DNA from: Christensenella minuta
Lineage (GTDB): Bacteria > Bacillota > Clostridia > Christensenellales > Christensenellaceae
Reading direction: 5' to 3'
DNA: 64,000 nt
Assembly (NCBI RefSeq): GCF_003628755.1
Contig: NZ_CP029256.1
Coordinates: forward strand, 1,383,585-1,447,584
Shown here: one piece after another, positions 16,900-26,764 of the stretch
Numbering within the stretch: position 1 is the stretch's first letter
Layout: each line of letters opens with the position of its first letter
Position numbers and translations under genes: made by a program
The notes under the pieces: generated by a model
The model's input: the letters and a program-made list of their open reading frames with translations, nothing else
Database searches by the model: none
Told to the model about the DNA's origin: nothing

Positions 16900-17868
16900 T
16901 TACTTGTTCAGTATCTCGCTGATCTCGAGGACAGCCTCGCCGATACGCGGACCGGGACGCGTAAACACATCCGCGTCAATCGCGTATACATTGCCGTTCC
17001 TGACAGCGGTCAGGTCCTTATAGCCCGCTACCTCCGCAAGGGCCTCCGTGCTGCCCATGCTGCTGTCCAAAAGGATGATATCCGGGTCCGCCGCTGCAAG
17101 ATCCTCCAGTGAATATTCGATCCACGGCGCGGCTTGGTCGGCTGTGATACACTTGCCGCCGGCAAGCTCGATCATGGTATTGATAAAGCTGCCGGGGCCG
17201 CTCGTCCAGTTACCCATGTCGCCATAGCTCATCGCATAATAAACCGTCTTTTCTTCGGACGGCTGATTGTCCTGTGCGCTTTTCACAGCCGCGTCGATAT
17301 CCGCCGTAACCTGCTCAGCCACGTCCTCCATACCCACGATCTTGCCCACCAGTTCGATGGATTTAGGGATATCGTCAAAGGCCGTCGCCTCCACGACCAC
17401 CACTGTGATGCCCATTTCACCTAATTTGTCGACCGCATCCTGCTGCAAACCCGTGCCCGCCAGCACGACATCCGGTTCCAATGCCGTTACTTTCTCCACA
17501 TCCGGGCCGTTGAAGTCCCCGACGATCTCGATGCTCTGCGTAATCTCCGGGTAATTGGAATACGCATCGATGCCCACCAACTGCTTGGCCGCGCCCAGCG
17601 CGCACACGATCTCCGTGCCTGCTGGCGTCAGGGAAACGATCCTGTCTGCTTTTTCAACGGTTACCTCGTCTCCCGCCATATCCGTTACGCTGACGCCCGC
17701 CGCGGGCGCGGACCCGGAAGGCTGTGCCGCCAGCTCGGACGGGGAAACTGATGCTTCCTGTGCCGCCTCCGCGCTCACGGAAGCGGCCGGTTCACTCTGC
17801 GCACATCCCGCGAACACGGAAATACAGAGTATGACACAGGCAAATAATGCAATCCATTTTCTATTCAT
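16900..17868 (-). CDS. btuF: Cobalamin-type ABC transporter substrate-binding lipoprotein
   Basis: 322 residues. Lipoprotein signal MNRKWIALFACVILCISVFAGC with lipobox FAGC, a low-complexity linker rich in Ala/Ser/Pro, then a periplasmic-binding-protein type 3 (BtuF/FepB) domain: RIVSLTPAGTEIVCALGAAKQLVGID at its start and GPRIGEAVLEISEILN at its end. ATG chosen seven bases after AAAGGAAG; an upstream in-frame stretch of 34 codons belongs to the riboswitch region and would remove the signal peptide from the N-terminus. First gene of the riboswitch-controlled operon. Confidence 0.9.
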   Translation of the reverse strand: MNRKWIALFACVILCISVFAGCAQSEPAASVSAEAAQEASVSPSELAAQPSGSAPAAGVSVTDMAGDEVTVEKADRIVSLTPAGTEIVCALGAAKQLVGIDAYSNYPEITQSIEIVGDFNGPDVEKVTALEPDVVLAGTGLQQDAVDKLGEMGITVVVVEATAFDDIPKSIELVGKIVGMEDVAEQVTADIDAAVKSAQDNQPSEEKTVYYAMSYGDMGNWTSGPGSFINTMIELAGGKCITADQAAPWIEYSLEDLAAADPDIILLDSSMGSTEALAEVAGYKDLTAVRNGNVYAIDADVFTRPGPRIGEAVLEISEILNK

Positions 17869-17999
17869 TTGAAAACTTCCTTTCATAGGCCGCCCCTGTA
17901 AACGGGGCGCCAATATTTTATTGAAAATAAAAAACACCCCTTCGGCATTCGCAAAAAAGGCGTTACGCACTTTTTTCTTCCCGCCGAAGAAAAAACGTT

Positions 18000-18198
18000 T
18001 CCAAACCGGCAGGTTTTCCGACTTGACCTCATCACGTCCTGCGCGCCTTCCCGGTTTTCACCAGTGGCATTTACGTGGTTTTCCACAAATTCCGGACAAA
18101 TTTCCCGTCCGGCGCAGGCGCTCCGTCACACGGCAGCGGTGGGCTGTAGCGGCATACGCTTTCCCTATTATCCGGTTCCCCGGCACCAATTTGGTTCA
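18000..18198 (-). ncRNA. Cobalamin riboswitch
   Basis: Read on the minus strand, the leader of the btuF-type gene holds the conserved blocks of the AdoCbl aptamer in order: GGTGCC with a GGGAA block, GCTACAGCCC.CCGCTGCCGTG, then the B12-box-like GCCACTGGTGAAAACCGGGAAGGC, and a closing AGTCGGAAAACCTGCC arm. Between the aptamer and the start codon are an A/T-rich hairpin and a GCCCC/GGGGC hairpin next to the ribosome-binding site that could form the expression platform. It should shut down import when cobalamin is plentiful. Confidence 0.92.
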
Positions 18199-18210
18199 AT
18201 TACGGATATA

Positions 18211-18239
18211 AATATACCACAAGACGCCCCGTAACTCAA
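18211..18239 (-). promoter_or_regulatory. Promoter of the riboswitch-btuFCD operon
   Basis: Minus-strand TTGAGT (18234-18239), 17-base spacer, TATATT (18211-18216), just upstream of the aptamer. Confidence 0.65.
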
Positions 18240-18321
18240 TGAGCTTTTACCGCATCCGTCATTATTTCCAACTTTTTGCAGCCGCAGCCGCAGAATCTGT
18301 GCGTTTTCGCGCAAACAACTA

Positions 18322-18350
18322 TTGCATAATTATTCATTTCAATGTATAAT
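18322..18350 (+). promoter_or_regulatory. arg operon promoter
   Basis: TTGCAT (18322-18327), 17-base spacer, TATAAT (18345-18350). Confidence 0.75.
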
Positions 18351-18356
18351 TATTAA
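18323..18356 (+). promoter_or_regulatory. Tandem ARG boxes (ArgR/AhrC operator)
   Basis: Two 14-bp dyads, TGCATAATTATTCA (18323-18336) and TGTATAATTATTAA (18343-18356), centre to centre 20 bp, match the ArgR half-site pattern TGNATAATTATNCA. They cover the -35 and -10, so bound ArgR with arginine would block RNA polymerase. Confidence 0.75.
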
Positions 18357-18416
18357 TGTCAATTGAAAATCCGGGGCGTTTTGCCGCGCTCCGTACAAAA
18401 AGGAGCTGTTTGGAAC

Positions 18417-19451
18417 ATGATTAATGTCAGTGTAATTGGCGCAACGGGCTATGTCGGGGCCGAGCTGCTGCGGCTGCTCAGCGCCCACCCCGGCGTACAG
18501 ATCAATAAGGCCGTATCAAAGAGCTTTGCAGGAAAGAAGCTGCATGATATTTATGCAAACTTCCTGCCGGAAAGGGAGCTGGAGCTGCAGGAAAGCGGCG
18601 GTAAATTCGGCGCGGACGATTTTGTATTCCTATGCCTGCCCCACGGCCAATCCCTTGTGGCGGCGCCTCCTCTCTTGAAAAAGGGGCATAAGGTGATCGA
18701 CCTTTCGGGTGATTTCCGTTATGACAACACGGATATTTATGAGAAATGGTACGGAATTTCACATTCCGCAAAAAAAGAAAACCGCGAAGCTGTTTACGGT
18801 CTCCCCGAATTTTTCGGAGCGGAGGTAAAGAAAGCGAATTTCACTTCTAATCCGGGGTGCTATACCACAACGAGTATCCTTGCGCTGGCGCCGCTCCTCA
18901 AGGAAGGACTGATCTGCGAAAAAGGGATCGTGATCGACGCGAAATCAGGTGTTACGGGGGCTGGCCGGAAGGAGAAGCTTGCTTTTTCCTATTGCGAGAC
19001 TGCCGGCAATTTCAAAGCTTATTCCGTGCCCCTGCACAGGCATACTTCCGAAATCGAGGAACAGCTGTCGAAGCTTTCCAGGAAGGATGTCTGCCTGCTC
19101 TTCACGCCGCACCTGCTGCCCGTAAAACGGGGCATCCTGGCAACGGTTTATGCCGATCTTATGGAGGGCGTTACCCCGGAAACGGTCACCGCGGCATACG
19201 AAAAATATTATGCGGACGCCCCGTTCACGCATGTGCTGCCCCACGGCAAGCTCCCCGAGCTGAAATATGTAGTGGGTTCCAATAATTGTATGATCGGTTT
19301 TGAAGTTTCGCCGCGCACCGGCAAAATCATCGTTGTCTCCTGCACCGACAACCTTATCAAGGGTGCGGCCGGCCAGGCGGTGCAGAATTTCAACCTGATG
19401 AACGGCTTCGACGAAACGTTGGGCCTTCCCCGCACCGCATGGTACCTGTGA
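18417..19451 (+). CDS. argC: N-acetyl-gamma-glutamyl-phosphate reductase
   Basis: 344 residues; third step of arginine synthesis, NADPH-dependent reduction of N-acetylglutamyl phosphate. Starts MINVSVIGATGYVGAELLRL (Rossmann nucleotide loop); catalytic Cys in SNPGCYTTT; HRHTSEIEEQL and the C-terminal TDNLIKGAAGQAVQN are family signatures. The chosen ATG lies 11 bases after AAAAAGGAG; an upstream TTG 18 codons earlier would overlap the ARG boxes region and gives no family-like sequence. First gene of argCBD. Confidence 0.96.
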   Translation: MINVSVIGATGYVGAELLRLLSAHPGVQINKAVSKSFAGKKLHDIYANFLPERELELQESGGKFGADDFVFLCLPHGQSLVAAPPLLKKGHKVIDLSGDFRYDNTDIYEKWYGISHSAKKENREAVYGLPEFFGAEVKKANFTSNPGCYTTTSILALAPLLKEGLICEKGIVIDAKSGVTGAGRKEKLAFSYCETAGNFKAYSVPLHRHTSEIEEQLSKLSRKDVCLLFTPHLLPVKRGILATVYADLMEGVTPETVTAAYEKYYADAPFTHVLPHGKLPELKYVVGSNNCMIGFEVSPRTGKIIVVSCTDNLIKGAAGQAVQNFNLMNGFDETLGLPRTAWYL

Positions 19452-19491
19452 TGGAAGCAAATTAAATTTCAAATAAATAAAGGTGAAAATT

Positions 19492-20370
19492 ATGGAAGAT
19501 CAAAAAATGGAACAATATCTGGAACGCGCACACATGCTGGTAGAGGCTCTTCCTTACATCCAGCGGCTGTTCGGCAAAACCATCGTTATCAAATACGGCG
19601 GGGCCGCCATGATGCATGACGACCTCACGCAGAAGATCATGGAGGATATCACGCTGCTGAAATTCGTCGGGATGAACCCGATCCTCGTGCACGGCGGTGG
19701 ACCGGACATCAATCATATGCTCGATTCCCTCGATATCAAGCCGAATTTTGTGGACGGCCTGCGCGTGACCGACGACGCCACCATGGAAGTGGTGCAGATG
19801 GTGCTGACGGGTAAGATCAATAAAGAGATCGTCGCCAAGCTGAACGGCATGGGCGCGTCGGCAATCGGCCTGTGTGGGATCGACGGAAATATCATCAAGG
19901 CAGTAAAAGCGCCGCCCAAAAACGGCGTGGACCTTGGCAACGTCGGGCAGATCACATCCATTAACACCACGCTTCTGAATACCCTCGCGCACGACCAGTA
20001 TATCCCGGTCATTGCGCCTGTCGGCACGGGCGACCATGGAGAAAGCTATAATATCAACGCGGATACGGTCGCGGGGGCGATTGCGACGGCGCTCAAGGCG
20101 GAAAAACTGATCTTCCTCACCGATACGGACGGCATCCGTACGAAGGAAGATGATCCCGAATCCCTCTTGTATGTAGCTTCCAAAACGGATATACTAAATA
20201 TGATTGAAGAGGGTAAAATTACAGGAGGGATGCTCCCCAAGGTGCAAAGCTGCCTTTCCGCCATTGAAAAAGGCGTAGGGCGCACCCATATCCTGAACGG
20301 CACGATCCCGCACCCGATCATCCTCGAAATTTTTACGGATTCCGGTATCGGGACGATGGTAACGGGCTGA
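19492..20370 (+). CDS. argB: N-acetylglutamate kinase
   Basis: 292 residues; second step of arginine synthesis, in the amino-acid kinase fold. KTIVIKYGGAAM (phosphate-binding Lys and glycines), ILVHGGGPDINHMLD, and KLIFLTDTDGIR are the expected motifs, and GGMLPKVQSCLSAIEKGV is the substrate-binding C-terminal loop. The start is the ATG seven bases after AAGGTG; a GTG three codons earlier is part of that site. The lengthened N-terminal helix resembles arginine-inhibited hexameric ArgB enzymes, so feedback inhibition by arginine is likely. Confidence 0.96.
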   Translation: MEDQKMEQYLERAHMLVEALPYIQRLFGKTIVIKYGGAAMMHDDLTQKIMEDITLLKFVGMNPILVHGGGPDINHMLDSLDIKPNFVDGLRVTDDATMEVVQMVLTGKINKEIVAKLNGMGASAIGLCGIDGNIIKAVKAPPKNGVDLGNVGQITSINTTLLNTLAHDQYIPVIAPVGTGDHGESYNINADTVAGAIATALKAEKLIFLTDTDGIRTKEDDPESLLYVASKTDILNMIEEGKITGGMLPKVQSCLSAIEKGVGRTHILNGTIPHPIILEIFTDSGIGTMVTG

Positions 20371-20403
20371 GGTTCCCGGCAGCCGGTTATTTTGGAGAAA
20401 AAT

Positions 20404-21597
20404 ATGACATACGATGAACTGAAGAAACTGGATTCTGAATACTATATGAAAACCTTCGGCACCCGCCTGCCCGCCGTGTTTACAGGCGGCAGCGGCGCAG
20501 TCCTCACGGACGCGGAGGGCAAGGAATACATTGATTTCCTTGCGGGAATTGCGGTCAATTGCCTCGGCTATTCAGACGAAGGCTTCCAGGCGGTACTCAA
20601 AGGCCAGGTCGATTCCGGCGTGATCCACACCTGCAACTATTTTTATAATGAGCCGCAAGCACGCCTCGCGCAGCTTTTATGCGAAAAGACAGGCATGGAC
20701 CGTGTGTTTTTCGGCAACAGCGGCGCGGAGGCAAACGAATGCGCCCTCAAACTGGCAAAGAAATATGCTTATAGCAAAGGGAAGGATTCGGACCGGTTCG
20801 TCGCGCTTAAGAAAAGCTTCCACGGCCGTACGCTTTTCACGCTCTCCGCAACCGGGCAGGAAAAGTTCCACGAACCTTTCCGCCCGACGGCCTATGATTT
20901 TACTTATATCGACGCAAACGATATGGAAGCCGCAAAATCCGCAGTCACAGCGGATAAATGTGGTGTAATAGTTGAAGTAATACAGGGTGAAAGCGGCGTG
21001 CTTCCCCTGCGCGAAGAATTCGTTTCACTCATCCGCGCGTTGTGTACGGAAGCCGATGTTCCCCTTATCATCGACGAAGTACAGACAGGTATGGGCCGCA
21101 CGGGCCGCCTGCTTGCGCAGGAGCATTACGGCGTAAAAGCAGATATTACGACGCTTGCCAAAGCGCTTGGAAACGGCGTTCCGATCGGCGCTTGCCTGGC
21201 ATCCGGACCTGTCGTCGATGCTTTTGGCCCGGGCGACCACGGCTCTACCTTCGGCGGGAACCCGCTCGCGTGTGCGGCAGGACTCTACGTAACGGAAAGG
21301 ATCGACGACAGGATGCTCTCCCATATTGAGAATATGGGAGCTTATTTCAGGGAACAATTGGAGTTCCTGATGGCAAAATATCCTGAGTTCATTGTCGGCG
21401 TGCGCGGAAAGGGATTGCTCCTCGGCGCCGAATTATCCGGCAAAGCCGATGCGCATGCAGTGCAGGACGAGCTTCTCAAGAAGGGTTTTGTGATTGGAAC
21501 GGCCGGAGGGAATACGCTCCGGTTCGCGCCGCCGTATATCATTATGCAAAAACAGATCGGCCTTTTGATCGAGACGCTCGACCGGCTATTCCAATGA
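20404..21597 (+). CDS. argD: Acetylornithine aminotransferase
   Basis: 397 residues; PLP-dependent class III transaminase converting N-acetylglutamate semialdehyde to N-acetylornithine. Signatures: FFGNSGAEANECALKLAKK, KKSFHGRTLFTLSATGQ, PLIIDEVQTGMGRTG, and the PLP lysine in TTLAKALGNGVPIGA. Start at the ATG six bases after TTTGGAG. It closes the argCBD cluster; argJ, argF, argG and argH are not here. Confidence 0.95.
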   Translation: MTYDELKKLDSEYYMKTFGTRLPAVFTGGSGAVLTDAEGKEYIDFLAGIAVNCLGYSDEGFQAVLKGQVDSGVIHTCNYFYNEPQARLAQLLCEKTGMDRVFFGNSGAEANECALKLAKKYAYSKGKDSDRFVALKKSFHGRTLFTLSATGQEKFHEPFRPTAYDFTYIDANDMEAAKSAVTADKCGVIVEVIQGESGVLPLREEFVSLIRALCTEADVPLIIDEVQTGMGRTGRLLAQEHYGVKADITTLAKALGNGVPIGACLASGPVVDAFGPGDHGSTFGGNPLACAAGLYVTERIDDRMLSHIENMGAYFREQLEFLMAKYPEFIVGVRGKGLLLGAELSGKADAHAVQDELLKKGFVIGTAGGNTLRFAPPYIIMQKQIGLLIETLDRLFQ

Positions 21598-21604
21598 TGT
21601 TCAA

Positions 21605-21629
21605 AGCAGGCGCAAGCGTCTGCTTTTTT
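21605..21629 (+). terminator. Terminator after argD
   Basis: AGCAGGCG (21605-21612), CAAG loop, CGTCTGCT (21617-21624) followed by T6; one G-U pair. It separates argCBD from carB. Confidence 0.75.
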
Positions 21630-21666
21630 AAAAAGATTAGAGTTTGCAAGAGAAAGGGAATGCAAG

Positions 21667-24600
21667 ATGCCAAAACTTACAGATATTGAAAAAATACTCG
21701 TGATCGGCTCCGGCCCTATTATTATTGGCCAGGCTGCGGAATTCGATTACAGCGGCACGCAGGCGTGTAAGGCCCTGAAGGAAGAGGGCTATGAGGTCGT
21801 GCTCATCAATTCCAATCCCGCCACGATCATGACAGACCTCAATATGGCGGATAAGGTATATATCGAGCCGATCACCCTCGATACGGTCATTCGTATCCTC
21901 AAAAAGGAAAAGCCCCAGGGGATTATTGCCACGCTGGGCGGGCAGACCGGCCTCAACATGGCCATTGAGCTTGATGACTGCGGCATCCTGCCCAAACTTG
22001 GCATCCGGCTTCTCGGTACGCAGCTCGATTCCATCCGGCTGGCGGAAGACCGCGAGCTGTTTAAAGACCTGATGGTAAAGACCGGTCAGAAGACCACCCA
22101 TTCTACCATTGTCACCTCGCTTGAGGAAGCGGAAGCATTTTCACACGAATGCCCCTTCCCGCTGATCGTACGTCCCGCCTATACGCTGGGCGGTACGGGC
22201 GGCGGCGTTGCCCACGATATGGACGAGCTTAGGGATATCACCGCCCGCGGCCTTAAGATGAGCCTGATCCACCAGGTTTTGCTCGAACAAAGCGTTGCCG
22301 GCTGGAAGGAAATCGAATATGAAGTGATCCGCGACAATGCCGACAACTGTATCATCGTGTGTAATATGGAAAACATTGACCCCGTCGGCGTCCACACGGG
22401 CGACAGCATTGTTGTCGCGCCCTCGCAGACGCTTACGGACCGGGAATACCAGATGCTGCGCACCTCCGCGCTCAAGATCATCCGTGCGCTCGACATTAAG
22501 GGCGGCTGCAATATCCAGTATGCGCTCGACCCGAATTCCTACGACTATGTGGTCATCGAGGTGAATCCGCGCGTATCGCGTTCCTCCGCGCTCGCATCTA
22601 AGGCGACAGGTTATCCGATCGCCCGCGTTGCGGCGAAGATCGCGGTCGGCTATAACCTCGACGAGATTAAGAATTCCGTTACCGGGAAAACCTACGCCTG
22701 CTTTGAGCCTACGCTCGATTATGTGGTGACTAAGGTCCCCCGCTGGCCGTTCGACAAATTTACGGGAGCGGACCGGATCCTCGGCACGCAGATGAAAGCG
22801 ACGGGCGAGGTCATGGCCATTGGCCGCAGCATTGAGGAATCGCTTTTAAAAGCGATCGACTGCCTCGACGTAAAGCTGAATTACAACCTCGGCATGAAAA
22901 ATATCGACGACTGGACCCTGAACGAGCTTGACGAGTCGCTCCGCAATCCTGACGACGAACGTATCTTCGTGCTTTCAAAGGCGCTCGAACGCGGCTATAC
23001 GGTCGAAAAGCTGCATGAGATCACCCAGATCGATGAATTCTTCATCAATAAGCTGAAAAACATCGTCGACCTTTCGAGCCGCCTTCGCAGCTATACCATC
23101 GAGGACCTGCCCGAGTGGGTGCTCCGCAAGTGCAAAAAAGCGGGGTTTGGCGACGGCTATATCGCGGACTGTATCGGTGCGCATGAATCGCAGATCACTT
23201 ATATGCGCGGCGCTATGGGCATTCATCCGTCCTTTAAGAAAGTCGATACCTGTGCGGGCGAGTTCAAGGCCGTTACGCCCTACTATTACTCCACCTACGA
23301 TAACGAAGACGAGGTGGAGCGGACCGACCGGAAAAAGGTCATTGTTCTCGGCTCCGGCCCGATCCGCATAGGCCAGGGCATTGAATTTGATTATTGCTCC
23401 GTTCATTCCGTAAACACCCTGAAAGAAATGGGCTATGAGTCCATTATCATCAATTCCAATCCTGAAACGGTATCCACGGACTTCGATACGTCGGATAAAC
23501 TGTACTTCGAGCCGCTCACCAAGGAATGCGTGCTCGATATCATCGACAAGGAAAAACCGGAGGGCGTTATCGTCCAGTTCGGCGGGCAGACGGCGATTAA
23601 CCTTGCCAAACCCATCGTGGATACCGGCAAAACCGTGCTCGGCACCACAGTCGAAGATATCGACCGTGCCGAGGACCGGGATAAATTCCTCCATGTGTTG
23701 CAGGAGCTCAGCATTCCCCTGCCGAAAGGCGACACCACCTTCTCCCTCGAGCATGCGCTCGAGGCGGCGGCGGAGATCGGCTATCCGGTTCTGGTACGCC
23801 CTTCCTACGTCCTCGGAGGACGCGCGATGGAGATCGTTTACAACGACGCCGAGCTGACGGAATACATGACCATGGCAGCCGAGGTCTCGCCGGATAAGCC
23901 GGTGCTGATCGACAAATATGTGGTTGGTAAGGAGATCGAACTTGATGCCGTATGCGACGGCGAGGATGTGCTCGTCGTAGGCATCATGGAACATTTGGAA
24001 CGCGCGGGCGTGCACTCGGGCGACAGCTTTGCGGTCTATCCCACGCAGACGATCTCCAAGGAAGCGAAGAAAAAGGTGGCGGAATACGGCATCGCCCTCG
24101 GGCGGGCGCTTAACGTAAAGGGGCTTTTCAATATCCAGTTCGTTATGGACGAAAAGGAAAATGTGTATGTCATCGAGGTGAATCCGCGCGCAAGCCGTAC
24201 GGTACCTATCCTTTCCAAGGTTACAGGGGTGCCGATGGTCGGTCTTGCGACGCGCATCATGCTTGGCGAAACGCTCAGGGGCATGGGCTACGCGACTGGC
24301 GTACATAAGGAGTCGCGGCTCGTAACCGTCAAAGCGCCTGTATTCTCCTTCTCCAAGCTTGCCACGGTAGACACCTTCCTCGGGCCTGAGATGAAGTCTA
24401 CGGGCGAGGTCATGGGAACGGACCGCACTTTCATTAAAGCACTGAAGAAGGCGTTCCTCGCTTCTGGAAGCAGCATCCCCGACAAGGAAGGAACGATCCT
24501 TGTCAGTGTTGCCAACCGCGATAAGGAGGAGGCCCTCGGCATCGCGAAGCAAATGAAGGAATGTGGTTTCGCTCTCGCGGCTACGCCGGGCACGCATCAG

Positions 24601-24861
24601 TATTTCAGCGAGCATGGGTTTGAGACGGAGCTGGTGCCCAACGAGAAGGTGCTCGATCGCATCAAGGCCGGTGATTTTTCCCTCATCGTCAATACCCCTA
24701 CGCGCGGCAAACAGAAGACGCGCAGCGGGTTCCGCCTGCGCCGCACGGCCGTTGGATTCAATGTTCCGTGCATCACGTCGATGGATACGGTAAATTCCAT
24801 GCTCAAGGTCCTCCAGTCGGATGATAAGCTGAGCATCATTCCCCTCGGCGACTACAAATAA
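21667..24861 (+). CDS. carB: Carbamoyl-phosphate synthase large subunit
   Basis: 1064 residues; makes carbamoyl phosphate from ammonia (from CarA), bicarbonate and two ATP, for arginine and pyrimidines. The two ATP-grasp halves are visible: [20 protein letters not shown] at the N-terminus and [20 protein letters not shown] at about 558, each followed by [11 protein letters not shown]-like and [12 protein letters not shown] loops. The C-terminal MGS-like allosteric domain (about 935-1064) is present. carA is not adjacent, which is unusual; it must lie elsewhere. Preceded by the argD terminator, so it may have its own promoter, but none is clear. Confidence 0.95.
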   Translation: MPKLTDIEKILVIGSGPIIIGQAAEFDYSGTQACKALKEEGYEVVLINSNPATIMTDLNMADKVYIEPITLDTVIRILKKEKPQGIIATLGGQTGLNMAIELDDCGILPKLGIRLLGTQLDSIRLAEDRELFKDLMVKTGQKTTHSTIVTSLEEAEAFSHECPFPLIVRPAYTLGGTGGGVAHDMDELRDITARGLKMSLIHQVLLEQSVAGWKEIEYEVIRDNADNCIIVCNMENIDPVGVHTGDSIVVAPSQTLTDREYQMLRTSALKIIRALDIKGGCNIQYALDPNSYDYVVIEVNPRVSRSSALASKATGYPIARVAAKIAVGYNLDEIKNSVTGKTYACFEPTLDYVVTKVPRWPFDKFTGADRILGTQMKATGEVMAIGRSIEESLLKAIDCLDVKLNYNLGMKNIDDWTLNELDESLRNPDDERIFVLSKALERGYTVEKLHEITQIDEFFINKLKNIVDLSSRLRSYTIEDLPEWVLRKCKKAGFGDGYIADCIGAHESQITYMRGAMGIHPSFKKVDTCAGEFKAVTPYYYSTYDNEDEVERTDRKKVIVLGSGPIRIGQGIEFDYCSVHSVNTLKEMGYESIIINSNPETVSTDFDTSDKLYFEPLTKECVLDIIDKEKPEGVIVQFGGQTAINLAKPIVDTGKTVLGTTVEDIDRAEDRDKFLHVLQELSIPLPKGDTTFSLEHALEAAAEIGYPVLVRPSYVLGGRAMEIVYNDAELTEYMTMAAEVSPDKPVLIDKYVVGKEIELDAVCDGEDVLVVGIMEHLERAGVHSGDSFAVYPTQTISKEAKKKVAEYGIALGRALNVKGLFNIQFVMDEKENVYVIEVNPRASRTVPILSKVTGVPMVGLATRIMLGETLRGMGYATGVHKESRLVTVKAPVFSFSKLATVDTFLGPEMKSTGEVMGTDRTFIKALKKAFLASGSSIPDKEGTILVSVANRDKEEALGIAKQMKECGFALAATPGTHQYFSEHGFETELVPNEKVLDRIKAGDFSLIVNTPTRGKQKTRSGFRLRRTAVGFNVPCITSMDTVNSMLKVLQSDDKLSIIPLGDYK

Positions 24862-24874
24862 GGGGGACGGCGCC

Positions 24875-25402
24875 ATGATGGATCAGATTTTACTGGTAAA
24901 AGCCACAGATGCCGACGCGCAGGAGGTCCTCGAGATCACCAAACGCGCTTTCGACCTCTATGCTAAAGAAATCCGCAAGCGTGAGAGCGTGGCGGCCCTG
25001 TATGAGACGCTGGACGATGTGCTCTCGGATATTCATCATAAGAACGTTTACCTTGCCAGGATCGACGGTGAGATCGTAGGCAGCGTCCGCTTTGAGCTTC
25101 TAACGGACGGCATCGCCTACCTGAGCCGCTTCTCCATCGATCCCGAGGCGCAGAACCTTGGCATCGGCGGCCTGCTCCTGGAAAAGGTGCGTATCGAATG
25201 TCTTTCCATGGGGGTGCGCGCGATCGCGCTGCATACCGCATCCAAGATGCGTTCCACAGTGGCTTTTTATTTGAAAAACGGTTATTATATCCATTCCATT
25301 TCCAAGGACAGCGATTATATCCGTGCCCTTATGGTGAATGAGATCTGCGAAATGGATGAAATGTTTGATTACGAAACGGTATGCGCCAAGGCGAAGCATT
25401 AG
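24875..25402 (+). CDS. GNAT-family N-acetyltransferase
   Basis: 175 residues; single GNAT domain. LSRFSIDPEAQNLGIGGLLLEKV is the acetyl-CoA-binding motif A and HTASKMRSTVAFYLKNGYYI motif B. It starts 13 bases after carB with an AGGGGGA site, so it is probably co-transcribed with carB. The substrate is unknown; linkage to arginine genes is suggestive at most. Confidence 0.85.
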   Translation: MMDQILLVKATDADAQEVLEITKRAFDLYAKEIRKRESVAALYETLDDVLSDIHHKNVYLARIDGEIVGSVRFELLTDGIAYLSRFSIDPEAQNLGIGGLLLEKVRIECLSMGVRAIALHTASKMRSTVAFYLKNGYYIHSISKDSDYIRALMVNEICEMDEMFDYETVCAKAKH

Positions 25403-25543
25403 GTAATTTCCGCCGCAATATCGCGCCTTTGGGCAAACTTGATCCTTTGGGCGGTTCTGTTTTCCAGAAATCGCCATAAATGACGTTTGCTTTGCAGGAT
25501 ATTCGTTTATTTCAAATAAATAATATATTGGAGGAAGCTTATC

Positions 25544-25813
25544 ATGGTATCATTGATTTTAGGCCTTTTGGCTCTTCTGTGCGATATCCTCGCATGGATC
25601 CCTACGCTGAACCTCGGTTATCTTTCGTTTATCGGCTTTGTACTCGCTATTGTCGCCGTTGCAACGGGCAGCAAGATCATTAAAGTGGATCCAAAGGACA
25701 AAAACGCGCGCGCAGGCAAGGCGATCGGCACGGTTTGTATCGTACTCGCGCTTCTGGCGGTTATTTTCTGGGTTATCCTGCTTCCGCTCGGCTGCATTGC
25801 GGCAATCTTCTAA
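25544..25813 (+). CDS. Small two-segment membrane protein
   Basis: 89 residues. Two or three hydrophobic stretches (about 1-45, 62-89) around a basic/acidic cytoplasmic loop KIIKVDPKDKNARAGKAIG, resembling DUF4190-like proteins. GGAGG site is seven to eight bases before the ATG. Function unknown; followed by its own terminator. Confidence 0.6.
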   Translation: MVSLILGLLALLCDILAWIPTLNLGYLSFIGFVLAIVAVATGSKIIKVDPKDKNARAGKAIGTVCIVLALLAVIFWVILLPLGCIAAIF

Positions 25814-25828
25814 ACAGGGCTTTCAAAC

Positions 25829-25856
25829 AAGGGATATACACAATATATCCCTTTTC
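25829..25856 (+). terminator. Terminator after the small membrane protein gene
   Basis: AAGGGATATA (25829-25838), CACAA loop, TATATCCCTT (25844-25853) followed by TTCTT. Confidence 0.75.
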
Positions 25857-25892
25857 TTCGATTTAAATTTATTGTTTTTCGATAAATTTTTA

Positions 25893-25921
25893 TTGACATG
25901 TAATAAATCGCGCGCTATACT
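25893..25921 (+). promoter_or_regulatory. Promoter of the DUF2975-HTH pair
   Basis: TTGACA (25893-25898), 17-base spacer, TATACT (25916-25921), 31 bases before the ATG. Confidence 0.75.
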
Positions 25922-25952
25922 GATGCATGAAAGTGAATGGCTGGAGGTTTTT

Positions 25953-26390
25953 ATGAAAAATTCCGGAAAAAAAACTGCGGGGGCGCTGAGCATCATACTG
26001 CTGATATGCATGGGCATCATCATTGCCCTGTTTGCTGCCACGCCGTTTTTGGCAAAATACATGTTCAGTTTGTATGTGGTGCAAAATCTTTTGTTCTGCT
26101 ATACGGCGGGCGCGCTCTCTCTTTGGTTTTTGTATGAACTGCGCAAGTTAATTCTAAGCGTGCGTGACGGCAATCCATTCGTCCGCCGGAACGTAACGAG
26201 CCTGAAGCGGCTTTCACTGGCCCTGGCGCTGCTGATGGCGGATTTTATCTTCATCTTTTGTTTCGTGCCTTCTATTTCCAAGCTGCTGTGCATCGCGCTG
26301 CTGCTGCTCGGTACGTTGTGCGCCCGGGTGCTCGCCTTTCTGATTGAGCGGGCCGCGGAATACCGTGAAGAGATCGACCTGACTGTGTGA
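25953..26390 (+). CDS. DUF2975-like four-helix membrane protein
   Basis: 145 residues with four hydrophobic segments (about 10-32, 42-66, 92-112, 114-134) and a conserved-looking LRKLILSVRDGNPFVRRNV loop between segments 2 and 3, the signature of DUF2975 (YoaS-like) proteins. GGAGG lies five bases before the ATG. It is followed nine bases later by a short XRE regulator, the family's usual partner. Role unknown; pairs like this are thought to be membrane-linked regulatory modules. Confidence 0.72.
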   Translation: MKNSGKKTAGALSIILLICMGIIIALFAATPFLAKYMFSLYVVQNLLFCYTAGALSLWFLYELRKLILSVRDGNPFVRRNVTSLKRLSLALALLMADFIFIFCFVPSISKLLCIALLLLGTLCARVLAFLIERAAEYREEIDLTV

Positions 26391-26399
26391 GGTGATACC

Positions 26400-26615
26400 G
26401 TGGCAATCCTTGTAAATCTTGACGTTATGATGGCAAAACGAAAAATCAGCTTAAACGAATTGTCTGCCATGGTAGATATATCGCTTGCAAATCTTTCTAT
26501 CCTCAAAAACAACAAATGCCGGGCAATACGCTTTTCCACACTAAACGCGCTGTGCAGGGCGCTCGGCTGCCAGCCCTCCGATCTTCTGGAATACGTCCCG
26601 GACGAAGATATCTGA
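26400..26615 (+). CDS. YozG-like small XRE/Cro helix-turn-helix regulator
   Basis: 71 residues, all HTH: MMAKRKISLNELSAMVDISL then LSILKNNKCRAIRFSTLNAL and LGCQPSDLLEYVPDED. The GTG start follows GAGGTGA. This very short single-domain XRE type commonly sits after DUF2975 genes. Confidence 0.8.
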   Translation: MAILVNLDVMMAKRKISLNELSAMVDISLANLSILKNNKCRAIRFSTLNALCRALGCQPSDLLEYVPDEDI

Positions 26616-26764
26616 TATAAGCCGCTCCATAATCCAGAAAAGATATTTCTGCCGCGCCACATCTCCCTGCGTACGCTGCGGTTGGTTCGTTTTACCCTGA
26701 AACAGATTTATCTCTCGGCCGATACGCTCGGGCACGTTTACTTTCCCAGCCAAAAGGAGGTTCT

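Noticed and set aside
22975-24876. 633-residue minus-strand frame opposite carB
   Set aside because: Shadow of carB in a GC-rich third-position context; sequence has no recognisable domain.
25638-25952. Longer frame upstream of the DUF2975 gene
   Set aside because: It overlaps the preceding gene and a terminator; the GGAGG site and promoter support the ATG at 25953.
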